Below, in pieces: positions 39,448 through 41,033 of a DNA stretch of 41,033 nucleotides. The number at the start of each line of letters is the position of its first letter. The stretch's first letter is position 1. The notes under the pieces were generated by a model, which saw only the letters and a program-made list of their open reading frames with translations, was not told where the DNA came from and made no database searches. The translations under genes were made by a program, and so were the position numbers. Origin of the DNA: an uncultured Collinsella sp. (GTDB taxonomy: Bacteria > Actinomycetota > Coriobacteriia > Coriobacteriales > Coriobacteriaceae); assembly GCA_958433005.1 (NCBI GenBank), contig CAUAWV010000017.1, forward strand, positions 1-41,033. The letters are read 5' to 3'.

Positions 39448-41033
39448 ATGACCAAGCATGTGTTCGTAACCGGTGGCGTGGTTTCGTCCCTGGGCAAGGG
39501 TATCACCGCGGCCTCGCTGGGCCGTCTGCTCAAGTCGCGTGGCTACAAAGTAACGATGCAGAAGGCCGACCCGTATCTGAACGTCGACCCCGGTACCATG
39601 AGCCCGTTCCAGCATGGTGAGGTCTTCGTTACTGAGGATGGTTACGAGTCCGACCTGGACCTGGGCCATTACGAGCGCTTTATTGATGAGAACCTGACCC
39701 GCGATTCCAACTTTACGACCGGTGCCATCTACAAAAGCCTAATCGCCCGTGAACGTCGCGGCGACTTTTTGGGCGGTACCGTGCAGGTGATTCCCCACGT
39801 CACCAATGCCATTAAGGACAAGTTTCGCCGCATCGAGGAGCAGACCGGCTCCGATGTAGTCATCACCGAGCTGGGCGGCACGATCGGCGACATCGAGTCC
39901 CAACCGTTTGTCGAGGCCATCCGTCAGTACCGCAAGGAGGCCGGCCCCGAGAACGTCTGCTACATCCACGTGTCGCTCGTTCCCTATATCGCCGCCGCCC
40001 ACGAGGTCAAGACCAAGCCCACGCAGCATTCCGTCAAGGAGCTCCGCAGCTTTGGCATCCAGCCCGATATCATCGTGCTGCGCTCCGACCACCATATCGA
40101 TGACGCTATCCGCGGAAAGATCGCAAGCTTCTGCGACGTCGACACCGATTGCGTCTTTACCAACGAGGACTGCGCGAGCATTTACGATGTTCCGCAGCTG
40201 CTTGCCGAGCAGGACTTTGACCTGCGCATTTGCGAGCGCCTTGGTCTGGATCCGCGTGAGCGCGACATGAGCGAGTGGAACGAGTTCCTGCGCAAACAGA
40301 ATCACGCCAACCATCACGCCGACAAGGTGAAGATCGCCGTCGTGGGTAAGTACACGCAGCTGCCCGATGCGTACCTGTCGGTTATCGAGGCCCTGCACCA
40401 TGCGGGCGTCTTCTACGATCGCCATGTGGACGTCCAGCTGGTCGACGGCGAGAGCCTCGACGAGCAGAATGTCTCCGAGGTTCTGGGCGACGCCTCGGGC
40501 ATCCTGGTTCCCGGCGGCTTTGGCAAGCGCGCCCTGGAGGGCAAGATCCTCGCGGCCGAGTTTGCCCGTGAGCACAAGATTCCGTATCTGGGCATTTGCC
40601 TGGGTATGCAGGTCGCCGTGTGCGAGTTCGCCCGCAATGTCGTTGGCCTTGCCGGTGCCAGCTCCTCCGAGTTTGATCCGGACGGTCCGTATAGCGTCAT
40701 CGATCTGATGAGCTCGCAGGAGGACGTGACCGAGAAGGGCGGCACCATGCGCCTGGGCGCCTATCCGTGCAAGCTCGCCGCCGATACTCTTGCTCGCGAG
40801 GCATATGGCGAGGAACTCGTCTACGAGCGTCACCGTCACCGCTTTGAGTTCAACAACGCCTTCCGCGACCAGCTCGAGGACGCCGGTTTGGTTATCTCGG
40901 GTCTGTCGCCCGACGAGCGCCTGGTCGAGATGGTCGAGCTGCCGCGCGACGTGCATCCGTGGTATGTGGCAACCCAGGCTCACCCCGAGTTCAAGAGCCG
41001 CCCGACCAACCCGCAGCCGCTGTTCCGAGAGTT
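39448..41033 (+). CDS. pyrG: CTP synthase (3' end outside the window)
   Basis: Makes CTP from UTP, ATP and glutamine. 528 codons are present; the family is about 535-545 aa, so only the last few residues are missing. The synthetase domain begins KHVFVTGGVVSSLGKGITAASLGR and has DPYLNVDPGTMSPFQHGEV, where most relatives have Tyr/Thr-Gln rather than Phe-Gln after MSP; the amidotransferase domain has GICLGMQ (nucleophile Cys) and QAHPEF (His-Glu of the triad) close to the window end. The start at 39448 is preceded by GCAGG at 9 nt. It stands under its own promoter downstream of a terminator. Confidence 0.95.
   Translation, partial: MTKHVFVTGGVVSSLGKGITAASLGRLLKSRGYKVTMQKADPYLNVDPGTMSPFQHGEVFVTEDGYESDLDLGHYERFIDENLTRDSNFTTGAIYKSLIARERRGDFLGGTVQVIPHVTNAIKDKFRRIEEQTGSDVVITELGGTIGDIESQPFVEAIRQYRKEAGPENVCYIHVSLVPYIAAAHEVKTKPTQHSVKELRSFGIQPDIIVLRSDHHIDDAIRGKIASFCDVDTDCVFTNEDCASIYDVPQLLAEQDFDLRICERLGLDPRERDMSEWNEFLRKQNHANHHADKVKIAVVGKYTQLPDAYLSVIEALHHAGVFYDRHVDVQLVDGESLDEQNVSEVLGDASGILVPGGFGKRALEGKILAAEFAREHKIPYLGICLGMQVAVCEFARNVVGLAGASSSEFDPDGPYSVIDLMSSQEDVTEKGGTMRLGAYPCKLAADTLAREAYGEELVYERHRHRFEFNNAFRDQLEDAGLVISGLSPDERLVEMVELPRDVHPWYVATQAHPEFKSRPTNPQPLFRE

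Overview
The window is about 41 kb of GC-rich bacterial chromosome with leaderless gaps, strong AGGAG-type ribosome binding sites, frequent GTG/TTG starts and dense co-directional gene blocks. Gene content (truncated KdpDE beside kup, a LtaS-type sulfatase, Tex, a DUF1846 protein, a heterodimeric ABC exporter with its MarR regulator, a Tat-like amino-acid-binding lipoprotein) fits an anaerobic gut Actinomycetota of the Coriobacteriia, most like Collinsella. That assignment is an inference from style and memory of gene families, not from a search. No rRNA, tRNA, CRISPR array, intact insertion sequence or prophage was seen.

Layout. 0.1-2.4 kb: LtaS-like membrane sulfatase (minus), divergent from a nitroreductase (2.6-3.5). 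3.6-8.2: Kup potassium transporter followed by a KdpD-type histidine kinase lacking its N-terminal sensor domains and its KdpE partner. 8.3-10.8: RlmKL rRNA methyltransferase whose RlmL half has lost its catalytic motif. 10.9-12.6: HAD phosphatase and a transaldolase-family aldolase. 12.6-13.5: a gene-poor stretch that appears to carry the wreck of a diversity-generating retroelement (a DUF6273-like variable-protein end followed by an Avd-like helical-bundle pseudogene). 13.5-15.7: Tex. 16.1-20.5: an oxidoreductase-transporter-SDR operon (minus) with a divergent LysR regulator. 20.7-24.9: MarR plus a heterodimeric ABC exporter in one overlapping operon. 25.7-26.8: pyridoxal-kinase-like gene overlapping a TIGR04076 cysteine-rich protein. 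26.9-28.7: low-molecular-weight tyrosine phosphatase and an MFS exporter (minus). 28.9-30.8: an uncharacterised single-pass membrane protein and an aldose-1-epimerase-like gene. 31.0-33.9: polar amino acid ABC transporter (binding protein, permease, ATPase), then an M20 peptidase. 35.7-41.0: prfA, DUF1846 gene, a small winged-helix protein and pyrG, which runs off the window end.

The striking layer is between the genes. Several families of dispersed palindromic DNA recur: a two-hairpin element of about 140 bp (three copies, P1) whose stems differ in sequence but remain paired; a second element of 138-149 bp (two copies, P2) with perfect terminal arms and a shared core; a short hairpin family built on GACAAAGGG..CAGTCCC (three copies, R1); and a 23-bp GGGGACGGAGG-type repeat (two copies, R2), one of which sits in frame inside the M20 peptidase gene. 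Long-armed palindromes also fill most convergent gene junctions and probably act as bidirectional terminators. Together they suggest an active or recently active system that spreads small hairpin-bearing sequences, whose enzyme is not in this window.
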